A stretch of DNA of 6,373 bases from Thermoplasmatota archaeon (GCA_023475455.1 JAMCVR010000167.1:1-6373); one strand, 5' to 3'. Counted from the first letter of the stretch, positions 1 to 5,977 are shown. Program-made: numbers and translations. Notes: generated from the sequence alone by a model not told the origin.

Positions 1-119
1 ACAACCTCGCCCTCCTGGTTGACGGCAAATTCCACCGCGCAACCCGGCTCAAGGTCGAGTGCGGTGCGGATTTGTTTGGGTATGGTGACTTGTCCCTTGC
101 TGGTGAGCGTGGTGGCCAT
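1..119 (-). CDS. vapB: Second copy of the VapB-type antitoxin, 5' part only
   Basis: The 119 bases from the ATG at 119 to the window edge are identical to the first 119 bases of the complete antitoxin gene at 580-341. They encode about 39 residues of the AbrB/SpoVT-type DNA-binding domain. This copy lacks the AAGGAG ribosome-binding site of the complete gene, because the repeat ends 8 bp upstream of the ATG and the sequence before it is toxin coding sequence. It lies in frame with the truncated toxin, so it would be translated mainly as the C-terminal part of the hybrid. The rest lies outside the window. Confidence 0.7.
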   Translation of the reverse strand, partial: MATTLTSKGQVTIPKQIRTALDLEPGCAVEFAVNQEGEV

Positions 120-127
120 AGAAGCGC
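1..127. repeat. Direct repeat, copy 1 (antitoxin 5' end)
   Basis: Bases 1-127 match 462-588 exactly (offset 461). The match stops at 128/589, where copy 1 runs into toxin coding sequence and copy 2 runs into the antitoxin ribosome-binding site. It probably continues left of the window. The arrangement is that of a tandem duplication with a 461-bp unit covering the antitoxin and the first half of the toxin. A short GCGC stretch sits at the junction. Confidence 0.9.
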
Positions 128-340
128 GGGGCAGTTCCTTCAAGATCAATCCCATCGATTCGATGGTTTGGTCGAGCGCTTCCACCTTCGAAAACGTCAA
201 TGACAGCTCGGCGTAGATGATGGGGTTGATCACCAGCGGGTGGATTTTGGATTGCGCGCGCAACCGGCCGATCGACCAGTCGGCCCAGGCTGGATCGTCT
301 TCCAGCACATCCACCAGAACGTTGGTGTCCACCAGCAGCA

Positions 341-580
341 TCAGTCGTCGCCGCGCAGCAGTTTCATCAGATCGTCGGTCCGCCATTGGATGTCGGCCTT
401 GCCCCGTGCAGCCTCAAAGCGGTCTGTCTTGCGAGACGCGCGGGCGCGGGTTTTGTGGATGACAACCTCGCCCTCCTGGTTGACGGCAAATTCCACCGCG
501 CAACCCGGCTCAAGGTCGAGTGCGGTGCGGATTTGTTTGGGTATGGTGACTTGTCCCTTGCTGGTGAGCGTGGTGGCCAT
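341..580 (-). CDS. vapB: VapB/MazE-type antitoxin, AbrB (SpoVT) fold
   Basis: This 79-residue protein has the AbrB/MazE-type swapped-hairpin DNA-binding domain at residues 1-45 (TSKGQVTIPKQIRTAL, then LEPG and EGEVVI). Its basic, hydrophilic C-terminal tail, ending in DDLMKLLRGDD, is the sort of region that binds and neutralises a partner toxin. The length is typical of chromosomal VapB antitoxins. The start is supported by AAGGAG 8 bp upstream on the reverse strand. The stop overlaps the toxin start by one base (TGATG), which identifies the next gene as the partner. The family normally binds its own promoter together with the toxin; an inverted repeat just upstream (597-623) fits that. The first 119 coding bases are repeated exactly at 119-1. 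The family call is firm; whether the toxin class is VapC rests on the adjacent PIN-domain fragment. Confidence 0.88.
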   Translation of the reverse strand: MATTLTSKGQVTIPKQIRTALDLEPGCAVEFAVNQEGEVVIHKTRARASRKTDRFEAARGKADIQWRTDDLMKLLRGDD

Positions 581-588
581 AGAAGCGC
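462..588. repeat. Direct repeat, copy 2 (antitoxin 5' end)
   Basis: Identical over 127 bases to 1-127. It covers the first 119 coding bases of the complete antitoxin and 8 bp upstream of its start, stopping just before the ribosome-binding site. Confidence 0.9.
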
Positions 589-596
589 TCCTTGAA

Positions 597-623
597 GTAT
601 TACGGTTGAATATATTGTAATAC
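597..623. promoter_or_regulatory. Inverted repeat upstream of vapB, probable autoregulatory operator and -10 region
   Basis: GTATTAC (597-603) and GTAATAC (617-623) form a perfect 7-bp inverted repeat. Their centres are 20 bp apart, about two helical turns, in an AT-rich patch 16-43 bp upstream of the antitoxin start. The spacer contains TATATT on the reverse strand (614-609), a plausible -10 element; no good -35 is visible. Dyads of this kind are typical operators for VapB/MazE-type antitoxin-toxin complexes. The binding role is inferred. Confidence 0.5.
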
Positions 624-634
624 CCTGAGGCTGG

Positions 635-660
635 GGCAACAAGAACCCGGATTTGTTGTC
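635..660 (-). terminator. Weak stem-loop between suhB and vapB
   Basis: GGCAACAA (635-642) and TTGTTGTC (653-660) can form an 8-bp stem with one mismatch and a 10-base loop, starting 10 bp after the suhB stop. There is no T-tract, so it is at best a weak or factor-dependent terminator. It could also be chance. Confidence 0.2.
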
Positions 661-670
661 TCGAAAGGGA

Positions 671-1477
671 TCAGACCTTCAGTTCGGGCGGCAGGTGCGG
701 GGCGATGACCTGCAGCATCTGGCCGAAGATTTTCGGGGTGGCGGCGACGATGTTGCCGGATTCCAGAAACCCCTCGTCGCCCATGAAATTGCCGACCAGC
801 GCGCCGGATTCCTGCGCGATCAGGCTGCCGGCGGCGAGGTCCCAGGGTTGCAGGTGCATTTCCCAGAAGCCGTCGTAGCGGCCGCATGCCACGTAGCACA
901 GATCGAGCGCGGCGGAACCGGGGCGGCGCAGGCCGGAGGTGGCGCGCATCATGTCGCGGAACATGTTGATGTAGGCCTCGGCGAAGCTGAAATCGCGGAA
1001 AGGAAAGCCGGTGCCGATCAGGCATTCGGAGAGCTTGCTGCGCTTGCTGGCGCGGATGCGGCGGTCGTTGAGCATGGCGCCGCGGCCGCGGCTGGCGGTG
1101 AAGAGTTCGTTGCGCGCGGGGTCGTACACCACGGCCTGGGTGATCTGGCCCTTATGCTTGAGTGCGATGGAAACTGAATACTGCTGCAGGCCGTGCAGGA
1201 AATTGGTGGTGCCGTCGAGCGGATCGATGATCCACTGATAGTCCTCGCCGTTTTTGGCGTCGGCCGAGCCGGACTCCTCTGCTAAAATCCCATGATTTGG
1301 ATAGGCGTCGAGCAGGGTTTCGATGATGGCGCGTTCGGCCATCTGGTCGACTTCGGTCACGTAATCGCGATCCTGCTTGCTCCGTACGGTGAGCTGGTCG
1401 AGGTCGAGCGAGGCGCGATTGACGATCGCCCCGGCCTTGCGAGCGGCTTTCACCGCCGTATTGAGCATGGGATGCAT
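671..1477 (-). CDS. suhB: Inositol-1-monophosphatase / Nus-complex factor SuhB
   Basis: This 268-residue protein matches E. coli SuhB (267) in length and in its start MHPMLN, which is why the ATG at 1477 is preferred over a much longer open frame reaching 1966. Signatures of the lithium-sensitive, Mg-dependent phosphatase family are all present: AEESG (E67/E68), the metal-binding [10 protein letters not shown] (84-93, with D85 and D88), GSAALDL (187-193) and WDLAAG (212-217) with the third metal aspartate. The enzyme hydrolyses myo-inositol-1-phosphate. In enterobacteria the protein also acts in rRNA transcription antitermination with NusA/NusB; that role here is inferred from the family. The gene is divergent from trmJ, the arrangement next to isc in many gamma- and betaproteobacteria. 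No clear ribosome-binding site precedes the ATG. Confidence 0.95.
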   Translation of the reverse strand: MHPMLNTAVKAARKAGAIVNRASLDLDQLTVRSKQDRDYVTEVDQMAERAIIETLLDAYPNHGILAEESGSADAKNGEDYQWIIDPLDGTTNFLHGLQQYSVSIALKHKGQITQAVVYDPARNELFTASRGRGAMLNDRRIRASKRSKLSECLIGTGFPFRDFSFAEAYINMFRDMMRATSGLRRPGSAALDLCYVACGRYDGFWEMHLQPWDLAAGSLIAQESGALVGNFMGDEGFLESGNIVAATPKIFGQMLQVIAPHLPPELKV

Positions 1478-1535
1478 GGTGTCTGGCAATAGATTCAAAG
1501 AACGAGCCGCTATTTTACTTGATGACGTGACCTTG
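1478..1535. promoter_or_regulatory. Divergent suhB/trmJ intergenic promoter region
   Basis: The 58 bp between two outward-pointing start codons must contain or overlap at least part of both promoters. An AT-rich core at 1511-1517 offers TATTTT on the forward strand and TAAAAT on the reverse strand as -10 candidates. No convincing -35 element is visible for either, so only the general region is proposed. Confidence 0.35.
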
Positions 1536-2306
1536 ATGACGCCGGCCGACCCGAAACTTCTCGCCAATATTCGCATCGTGCTGACGCGAACCAGCCACCC
1601 CGGCAATATCGGCGCGGCGGCGCGGGCGATGAAGACGATGGAGTTGAGCCAGCTTGTTCTGGTCGACCCCGCTGTTTTTCCCAACAGCCAGGCCGACGCC
1701 ATGGCTGCGGGTTCGACCGACCTGCTGGCGCAGGCGCGGGTGTGCAGCACGCTGGCCGAGGCGCTTGCCGACACCACGCTGGCGCTGGGCGTGTCGGCGC
1801 GCCGGCGCGACATCGTGGCCGAGGTGCTGACCCCGCCCGAGGCGTCGCTCCGTCTGCTGACCGAAGCCCAGGCCGGCCCGGTGGCGCTGGTGTTCGGCAA
1901 CGAAACCAGCGGCCTGTCGAACGAGGAACTGGGCCTGTGCCAAGGGCTGGTGACGATTGCCGCCAACCCCGACTACAGCTCGCTCAACCTGGCCGCGGCG
2001 GTGCAGGTGCTGAGCTACGAAATCCGCCAGGCCTGGCTGGGGCATGCATCGTGGCCGCAGCCGGAAATGGACGCGGCGACAGGGGACGAGGTGGAGCGCT
2101 TCTACGGCCACCTGGAAACCGCGCTGGCCGAGCTGGAGTTCCTCAATCCCGGCTCGCCCGGCAAGCTGATGCTGAAACTGCGGCGGCTGTTTGCGCGCAC
2201 CCGGCTGGCGAAGGAGGAGGTGAACATCCTGCGCGGGATACTGACCGCCGCGCAGGAAGCGAAGCAGGCCGCACGCAAGGCCGGAACCGCGACGCGGAAT
2301 AGTTGA
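1536..2306 (+). CDS. trmJ: tRNA (cytidine/uridine-2'-O)-methyltransferase TrmJ
   Basis: This 256-residue SPOUT-class methyltransferase is near the 246 residues of E. coli TrmJ, which uses S-adenosylmethionine to methylate the 2'-O of residue 32 in the tRNA anticodon loop. The N-terminal motif [20 protein letters not shown] (12-31) and the knotted SAM-binding half, with [15 protein letters not shown] (118-132) and [19 protein letters not shown] (144-162), are diagnostic. The C-terminal part (about 180-256) is the helical extension typical of TrmJ. The ATG at 1536 is chosen because homology begins within ten residues of it; an open frame reaches back to 1377 but would overlap suhB antisense. 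No strong ribosome-binding site is visible. The stop codon (2304-2306) lies inside an IscR-type box that precedes cysE. Confidence 0.93.
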   Translation: MTPADPKLLANIRIVLTRTSHPGNIGAAARAMKTMELSQLVLVDPAVFPNSQADAMAAGSTDLLAQARVCSTLAEALADTTLALGVSARRRDIVAEVLTPPEASLRLLTEAQAGPVALVFGNETSGLSNEELGLCQGLVTIAANPDYSSLNLAAAVQVLSYEIRQAWLGHASWPQPEMDAATGDEVERFYGHLETALAELEFLNPGSPGKLMLKLRRLFARTRLAKEEVNILRGILTAAQEAKQAARKAGTATRNS

Positions 2307-2323
2307 CTAAATTACTGGGAAAT
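2299..2323 (+). promoter_or_regulatory. IscR type-1-like operator upstream of cysE
   Basis: The 25-bp site begins ATAGTTGACTAAATTAC and ends GGGAAAT, agreeing well with the left half and most of the right half of the E. coli type-1 IscR consensus. Its first 15 bases, plus one flanking base (2298-2313), are identical to the box before iscR at 3085-3100. It overlaps the trmJ stop codon and ends 15 bp before the cysE ATG. The embedded TTGACT could serve as a -35, but no good -10 follows at 16-18 bp, so the promoter itself is uncertain. Confidence 0.6.
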
Positions 2324-2338
2324 AGCATCCTCCAACGC

Positions 2339-3097
2339 ATGAAACTGCTCAGCCAACTCAAGGAAGACATCGCCGTCGTGTTCGACCGCGACCCGGCGGC
2401 GCGCACGACCTTCGAGGTCGTCACCACCTATCCCGGCTTTCACGCCATGCTCTTCCACCGCCTGGCGCACAAGCTGTGGCGCATGCAATGGAAATGGCTG
2501 GCGCGCTTTACCTCGCACATCGGCCGCTGGCTCACCGGCATCGAAATCCACCCCGGCGCCACCATCGGCCGCCGCGTCTTCATCGACCACGGCATGGGCG
2601 TGGTGGTGGGCGAAACCGCCGAGATCGGCGACGACTGCACCCTCTATCACGGCGTGACGCTCGGCGGCACCTCGTGGAACAAGGGCAAGCGCCATCCCAC
2701 GCTGATGCCCGGCGTGGTGGTGGGGGCGGGCGCCAAGATCCTCGGCCCGATCACCATCGGCGCCAACGCCCGGGTCGGCTCCAATGCCGTGGTGGTGAAG
2801 GACGTACCGGACAATGCCACGGCGGTGGGCATCCCCGCCCGCATCCTGGACAGCGCGGCCGAAAAGCAGCGCAACCAGCAGGCGGAAAAGCTGGGCTTCT
2901 CGGCCTATGCCATTTCGGCCGACATGAACGACCCGGTGGTCAAGGCGATCCACGGCCTGATCGACCATTCGGCCCACATCGACCATCGCCTGGATCTGAT
3001 CCTGGCGCAGCTGCAGAAGCTGGGTGCCGAGCTGCCGGCGGGGCAGGATCAGCCCGACGATTTCGACCCGAACTATCTGAACAAAATAGTTGACTAA
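2339..3097 (+). CDS. cysE: Serine O-acetyltransferase (short EpsC/CysE type)
   Basis: This 252-residue protein transfers acetyl from acetyl-CoA to L-serine, giving O-acetylserine, the carbon skeleton for cysteine. A short helical N-terminal region (1-65) is followed by a left-handed beta-helix of hexapeptide repeats (about 66-170) with [10 protein letters not shown], then [16 protein letters not shown] containing the catalytic His (H84), [18 protein letters not shown] for substrate/CoA binding, and VGIPAR. E69 replaces the Asp used in E. coli CysE, as is common in the short, Bacillus-like type. The C-terminal tail ends YLNKIVD and lacks the terminal Ile that docks into CysK in the classical cysteine-synthase complex; its last codons lie inside an IscR box. 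The ATG at 2339 is chosen over an upstream TTG (2303) because the latter sits in the operator and adds non-conserved residues. The ribosome-binding site is weak. Next to iscS it supplies cysteine precursor. Confidence 0.93.
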   Translation: MKLLSQLKEDIAVVFDRDPAARTTFEVVTTYPGFHAMLFHRLAHKLWRMQWKWLARFTSHIGRWLTGIEIHPGATIGRRVFIDHGMGVVVGETAEIGDDCTLYHGVTLGGTSWNKGKRHPTLMPGVVVGAGAKILGPITIGANARVGSNAVVVKDVPDNATAVGIPARILDSAAEKQRNQQAEKLGFSAYAISADMNDPVVKAIHGLIDHSAHIDHRLDLILAQLQKLGAELPAGQDQPDDFDPNYLNKIVD

Positions 3098-3110
3098 ATT
3101 GCTAGGGTAA
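3086..3110 (+). promoter_or_regulatory. IscR type-1-like operator, distal site before iscR
   Basis: The site begins ATAGTTGACTAAATTGC and ends AGGGTAA, the same pattern as the box before cysE. It overlaps the last three codons and the stop of cysE. It contains TTGACT (3090-3095) followed 17 bp later by AATAGT (3113-3118), a possible weak upstream promoter. Its start is 28 bp from that of the next box, resembling the paired IscR sites at E. coli PiscR. Confidence 0.7.
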
Positions 3111-3113
3111 GGA

Positions 3114-3138
3114 ATAGTTGACCGAAATGCTCGGGAAT
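3114..3138 (+). promoter_or_regulatory. IscR type-1-like operator, proximal site before iscR
   Basis: The site begins ATAGTTGACCGAAATGC and ends TCGGGAAT, very like the E. coli iscR promoter sites. It covers the -35 hexamer and spacer of the iscR promoter, the position expected for repression by 2Fe-2S IscR. Confidence 0.75.
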
Positions 3139-3146
3139 TTTATAGT
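3118..3146 (+). promoter_or_regulatory. Sigma-70 promoter of the iscRSUA operon
   Basis: TTGACC (3118-3123) and TATAGT (3141-3146) are separated by exactly 17 bp, each one mismatch from consensus. This predicts a transcript start near 3153 and a leader of about 20 nt before iscR. The -35 and spacer lie within an IscR box, so negative feedback by the first gene of the operon is expected. Confidence 0.75.
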
Positions 3147-3171
3147 TCGGGCAAAATTTCAGGAGAACGTC

Positions 3172-3633
3172 ATGAGATTGACCACCAAGGGCCGCTTCGC
3201 CGTCACCGCCATGCTGGATCTGGCCCTGCGCGGCGGCAAAAATCCGGTCACGCTGGCCGGCATCAGCGAGCGTCAGGACATTTCCCTGTCGTATCTGGAG
3301 CAGCTGTTCAGCCGCCTGCGCCGGCACGAACTGGTCGAAAGCGTGCGCGGCCCCGGCGGCGGGTATTACCTCGCCCGGCCACTCGCAGACGTCAGCGTGG
3401 CCGACATCATCCGCGCGGTCGACGAACCCATCGATGCGACCCAGTGCGGCGGCAAGGAAAACTGCCACGACGAGCATCGCTGCCTGACGCACGACTTGTG
3501 GACGGGACTCAACGCCCATATCTACGATTACCTGGCCAACGTCACGCTGGCCACGCTGGTGGCCAAGCAGGACGAGTGCAAGGACAAGGTGATGCAGGAC
3601 CGCCGCGCATCGAAGATGACGCTGGCTGTTTGA
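3172..3633 (+). CDS. iscR: Fe-S cluster-sensing transcriptional regulator IscR (Rrf2 family)
   Basis: This 153-residue Rrf2-family regulator starts [19 protein letters not shown] as in canonical IscR. It has a winged-helix domain (1-70; recognition helix region around [14 protein letters not shown], wing [10 protein letters not shown]) and the cluster-ligand segment with C92, C98, C104 and H107, the exact spacing and numbering of E. coli IscR. When it holds a 2Fe-2S cluster the protein represses type-1 promoters such as its own; the apo form acts at type-2 sites. The ATG at 3172 is supported by AGGAG 6 bp upstream; an upstream TTG (3118) lies in the promoter and is rejected. It is the first gene of iscRSUA, 22 bp before iscS. 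Two type-1-like boxes upstream indicate autoregulation. Confidence 0.96.
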   Translation: MRLTTKGRFAVTAMLDLALRGGKNPVTLAGISERQDISLSYLEQLFSRLRRHELVESVRGPGGGYYLARPLADVSVADIIRAVDEPIDATQCGGKENCHDEHRCLTHDLWTGLNAHIYDYLANVTLATLVAKQDECKDKVMQDRRASKMTLAV

Positions 3634-4041
3634 ACGATTCAATTAGGGCCAAACGATGAAAACACTGTATTTCGATTATTCCGCCACCACCCCGGTCGAT
3701 CCCCGCGTGGCGGCCAGGATGATCCCCTATCTGACCGAGCACTTCGGCAACCCCGCCTCGCGCTCGCATCCGTATGGCTGGGAAGCCGAAGCGGCGGTGG
3801 AAGAGGCGCGCGCCCAGGTCGCTGCGCTGGTCGGCGCCGATCCCAAGGAAATCGTGTTCACCTCCGGCGCCACCGAATCGAACAACCTCGCCATCAAGGG
3901 TGCGGGCCATTTCTACGCTGGCACCAAGGGCAAGCACATCATCACCGTGCGCACCGAGCACAAGGCCGTGCTCGACACCGTGCGCGAAATGGAACGCCAG
4001 GGCTTCGAGGCCACTTATCTGAACGTTGCGGACACCGGCCT

Positions 4042-4641
4042 GCTCGACCTCGACGCATTCCGCGCCGCGATCCGCCCCGACACCGTGCTGGCTTCGGTGA
4101 TGGCGGTCAACAACGAAATCGGCGTGATCCAGGACATCGACGCCATCGGCAAGATCTGTCGCGAGAAGGGCGTGATCTTCCACGTCGACGCGGCGCAGGC
4201 CACCGGCAAGATGCCGATCGATCTGACCAAGCTGCCGGTCGACCTGATGTCGTTCTCGGCCCACAAGACCTACGGCCCCAAGGGCATCGGCGCGCTGTAC
4301 GTGCGCCGCAAGCCGCGCATCCGCCTGGAAGCGCAGATGCACGGCGGCGGCCACGAGCGCGGCATGCGCTCGGGCACGCTCGCCACGCACCAGATCGTCG
4401 GCATGGGCGAAGCCTTCCGCATCGCCCGCGAAGAAATGGCGACCGAGAACGAGCGCATCCGCATGCTGCGCGACCGTCTCTACAACGGCCTCAAGGACAT
4501 CGAAGAAGTGCATCTCAACGGCGACATGGACCGGCGCGTGCCGCACAACCTCAACGTCAGCTTCAACTTCGTCGAGGGCGAATCGCTGATCATGGCGATC
4601 AAGGACCTGGCGGTATCAAGCGGATCGGCCTGCACCTCGGC
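4042..4641 (+). repeat. 600-bp exact direct repeat inside iscS, copy 1
   Basis: This segment encodes IscS residues from about 129 to just past the catalytic cysteine. I found no difference from 4640-5239 by reading, and open frames on both strands translate identically in the two copies. The copies overlap by two bases (GC at 4640-4641), so the tandem unit is 598 bp with 2-bp microhomology at the junction. Confidence 0.95.
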
Positions 4642-5239
4642 TCGACCTCGACGCATTCCGCGCCGCGATCCGCCCCGACACCGTGCTGGCTTCGGTGATG
4701 GCGGTCAACAACGAAATCGGCGTGATCCAGGACATCGACGCCATCGGCAAGATCTGTCGCGAGAAGGGCGTGATCTTCCACGTCGACGCGGCGCAGGCCA
4801 CCGGCAAGATGCCGATCGATCTGACCAAGCTGCCGGTCGACCTGATGTCGTTCTCGGCCCACAAGACCTACGGCCCCAAGGGCATCGGCGCGCTGTACGT
4901 GCGCCGCAAGCCGCGCATCCGCCTGGAAGCGCAGATGCACGGCGGCGGCCACGAGCGCGGCATGCGCTCGGGCACGCTCGCCACGCACCAGATCGTCGGC
5001 ATGGGCGAAGCCTTCCGCATCGCCCGCGAAGAAATGGCGACCGAGAACGAGCGCATCCGCATGCTGCGCGACCGTCTCTACAACGGCCTCAAGGACATCG
5101 AAGAAGTGCATCTCAACGGCGACATGGACCGGCGCGTGCCGCACAACCTCAACGTCAGCTTCAACTTCGTCGAGGGCGAATCGCTGATCATGGCGATCAA
5201 GGACCTGGCGGTATCAAGCGGATCGGCCTGCACCTCGGC
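4640..5239 (+). repeat. 600-bp exact direct repeat inside iscS, copy 2
   Basis: The second copy has offset 598 and ends where the unique iscS 3' sequence ([12 protein letters not shown]) begins at 5240. It carries the same coding information as copy 1, shifted by one base relative to the upstream reading frame. Confidence 0.95.
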
Positions 5240-5462
5240 CAGCCTCGAGCCGTCCTACGTGCTGCGCGCGCTCGGCCGCAGCGACGAACTGGCGCACAGC
5301 TCGATCCGCTTCTCGATCGGCCGCTTCACCACCGAGGAAGAAGTCGATTACGCCATCAAGCTCCTGCACGAGAAGATCGGCAAGCTGCGCGAACTTTCCC
5401 CGCTGTGGGAAATGTTCAAGGAAGGCGTCGACCTGAATACCGTGCAGTGGGCTGCACATTGA
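4683..5462 (+). pseudogene. iscS: iscS 3' portion in its own frame (residues 144-402)
   Basis: From copy 2 of the repeat to the TGA at 5460-5462, the genuine IscS frame encodes residues 144-402: the PLP lysine, the cysteine loop [22 protein letters not shown], and the normal C-terminus [24 protein letters not shown] in two stretches. The first possible start is an internal GTG at 4683 without a ribosome-binding site, so this is a remnant of iscS and not a separate gene. It lacks the N-terminal third, including H102. Confidence 0.88.
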
Positions 5463-5465
5463 TTT

Positions 5466-5568
5466 TTAGGGGCTAGGGATTAGGGGTTGAGCGGCCAAAG
5501 GCCGCGCCAATTAAAAAGGCGCGCAGCGCAAGACCCCCTAAATCCTAGCCCCCAGCCCCTAACCCCTG
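5466..5568 (+). repeat. Palindromic G-rich intergenic repeat between iscS and iscU, copy 1
   Basis: A G-rich left arm (TTAGGGGCTAGGGATTAGGG, 5467-5485) is imperfectly complementary to a C-rich right arm (5534-5566, with CCCCCTAAATCC and GCCCCTAACCCC). Between the arms are two perfect GC hairpins: GCGGCC-AAA-GGCCGC (5491-5505) and CGCGCC-AATTAAAAA-GGCGCG (5503-5523). They share three bases, so both cannot form fully at once. A related copy follows iscA at 6307-6373, which marks this as a dispersed intergenic element. It fills almost all of the 125-bp gap between iscS and iscU. In mRNA it would form a long stem-loop within the operon. No ORF is evident in it. Confidence 0.75.
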
Positions 5569-5587
5569 CGACTGAAAGGAGCAAAAA

Positions 5588-5974
5588 ATGTCTTACAGCG
5601 ATAAAGTACTCGATCATTACGAAAACCCCCGCAACGTCGGTTCCTTCACCAAGGATGACGAAGGCGTCGGCACCGGCATGGTCGGCGCGCCCGCCTGCGG
5701 CGACGTGATGAAGCTGCAGATCAAGGTCGGTGCCGATGGGCGTATCGAAGACGCCAAGTTCAAGACCTACGGCTGCGGCTCGGCGATCGCATCCAGCTCG
5801 CTGGTGACCGAATGGGTCAAGGGCAAGACGCTCGACCAGGCGATGGAAATCAAGAACACGGCGATTGCCGAAGAACTCGCGCTGCCGCCGGTGAAGATCC
5901 ACTGCTCGATCCTGGCCGAAGACGCGATCAAGGCCGCGGTCGCCGACTACAAGCAGAAAAAAGGTCTGGAGTAA
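5588..5974 (+). CDS. iscU: Iron-sulfur cluster assembly scaffold IscU
   Basis: This 128-residue protein is identical in length to E. coli IscU. It assembles 2Fe-2S and 4Fe-4S clusters from IscS-derived sulfur and transfers them with HscA/HscB help. All cluster-site residues are visible: C37 and D39 in APACGDVM, C63 in YGCGSA, and H105-C106 in KIHCSILAEDAI. The chaperone-recognition motif LPPVK is at 99-103. The start MSYSDKVLDHYENPRNVG is canonical and is preceded by AAGGAG with a 6-bp spacer. It is separated from iscS by a 125-bp palindromic repeat region, unusually wide for this operon, and followed by iscA after 3 bp. Confidence 0.97.
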   Translation: MSYSDKVLDHYENPRNVGSFTKDDEGVGTGMVGAPACGDVMKLQIKVGADGRIEDAKFKTYGCGSAIASSSLVTEWVKGKTLDQAMEIKNTAIAEELALPPVKIHCSILAEDAIKAAVADYKQKKGLE

Positions 5975-5977
5975 GCC

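Larger units (their letters stand above)
1..341 (-). pseudogene. vapC: Truncated VapC-family PIN-domain toxin fused in frame to a second copy of its antitoxin (partial)
   Basis: Reading from the ATG at 341 down to the window edge, the frame stays open for 113 codons. Residues 1-74 look like the first half of a VapC PIN-domain ribonuclease: the start MLLVDTNVLVD carries the first catalytic Asp (D5), and YAELS carries the conserved Glu (E45). At residue 75 the frame passes without a stop into MATTLTSKGQVTIPK, the start of the antitoxin encoded at 341-580. VapC proteins are usually about 130 residues, so the C-terminal half with the remaining catalytic acidic residues is missing and this copy should be inactive as a nuclease. 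The ATG overlaps the upstream antitoxin stop (TGATG), the usual translational coupling of vapBC. The break coincides with the end of an exact repeat (1-127 = 462-588), so it results from a tandem duplication or an assembly join. An intact vapC may lie beyond base 1. Confidence 0.75.
3656..5476 (+). pseudogene. iscS: Cysteine desulfurase IscS, frameshifted by an internal 598-bp tandem duplication
   Basis: The first 329 codons are a normal group I PLP-dependent cysteine desulfurase: [12 protein letters not shown] at the start, TSGATESNN (69-77), TEHKAVLD with H102, VDAAQATGK (177-185), the PLP lysine K204 in [10 protein letters not shown], and the active-site cysteine C326 in SSGSACTSA. These sit two residues earlier than in E. 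coli IscS. Then 4042-4641 is repeated at 4640-5239; since 598 = 3x199+1, the frame changes and the remaining 277 codons (Arg/Pro-rich, to a stop at 5474-5476) are meaningless. Deleting one unit gives an uninterrupted 402-residue IscS (E. coli: 404) ending at 5462. As written, the C-terminal segment needed for folding and sulfur transfer to IscU is not in frame with the N-terminus. No second intact iscS is present. The ribosome-binding site is weak. The duplication may be an assembly error; identity as iscS is certain. Confidence 0.93.

Noticed and set aside
653..1177. Forward 174-codon frame opposite suhB
   Set aside because: It is antisense to conserved SuhB motifs, Gly/Ala-rich, with no ribosome-binding site or domain.
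1478..1966. 163-residue N-terminal extension of SuhB
   Set aside because: It is antisense to conserved trmJ motifs, and the SuhB start MHPMLN matches the family start.
2312..2986. Reverse 224-codon frame opposite cysE
   Set aside because: It is antisense to the hexapeptide-repeat region of cysE; its His/Gly/Ala/Asp-rich repetition mirrors that periodicity.
3118..3171. TTG start giving IscR an 18-residue extension
   Set aside because: It lies inside the -35 element and IscR box, upstream of the likely transcript start; ATG 3172 has a good AGGAG site and the canonical MRLTTKGR start.
3542..4546. Long reverse-strand open frame of 334 codons opposite iscR/iscS
   Set aside because: It is antisense to strongly conserved iscS codons in high-GC DNA, is His/Ala/Arg-rich with no recognisable domain, and is duplicated only because iscS is. 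It is a shadow frame.
4042..5239. Insertion sequence or other mobile element as source of the iscS repeat
   Set aside because: The repeated unit consists only of iscS coding sequence. There are no terminal inverted repeats, target duplications or transposase.
4642..5476. Arg/Pro-rich C-terminal extension of the 606-codon frame as a novel IscS fusion domain
   Set aside because: It is exactly the duplicated iscS sequence and 3' end read one base out of frame; the true frame is open alongside and ends in a normal IscS C-terminus.
5534..5566. G-quadruplex on the reverse strand
   Set aside because: Four G-runs exist, but the last loop is about 10 bases and the segment has a complementary G-rich arm nearby, so a stem-loop is the simpler reading.
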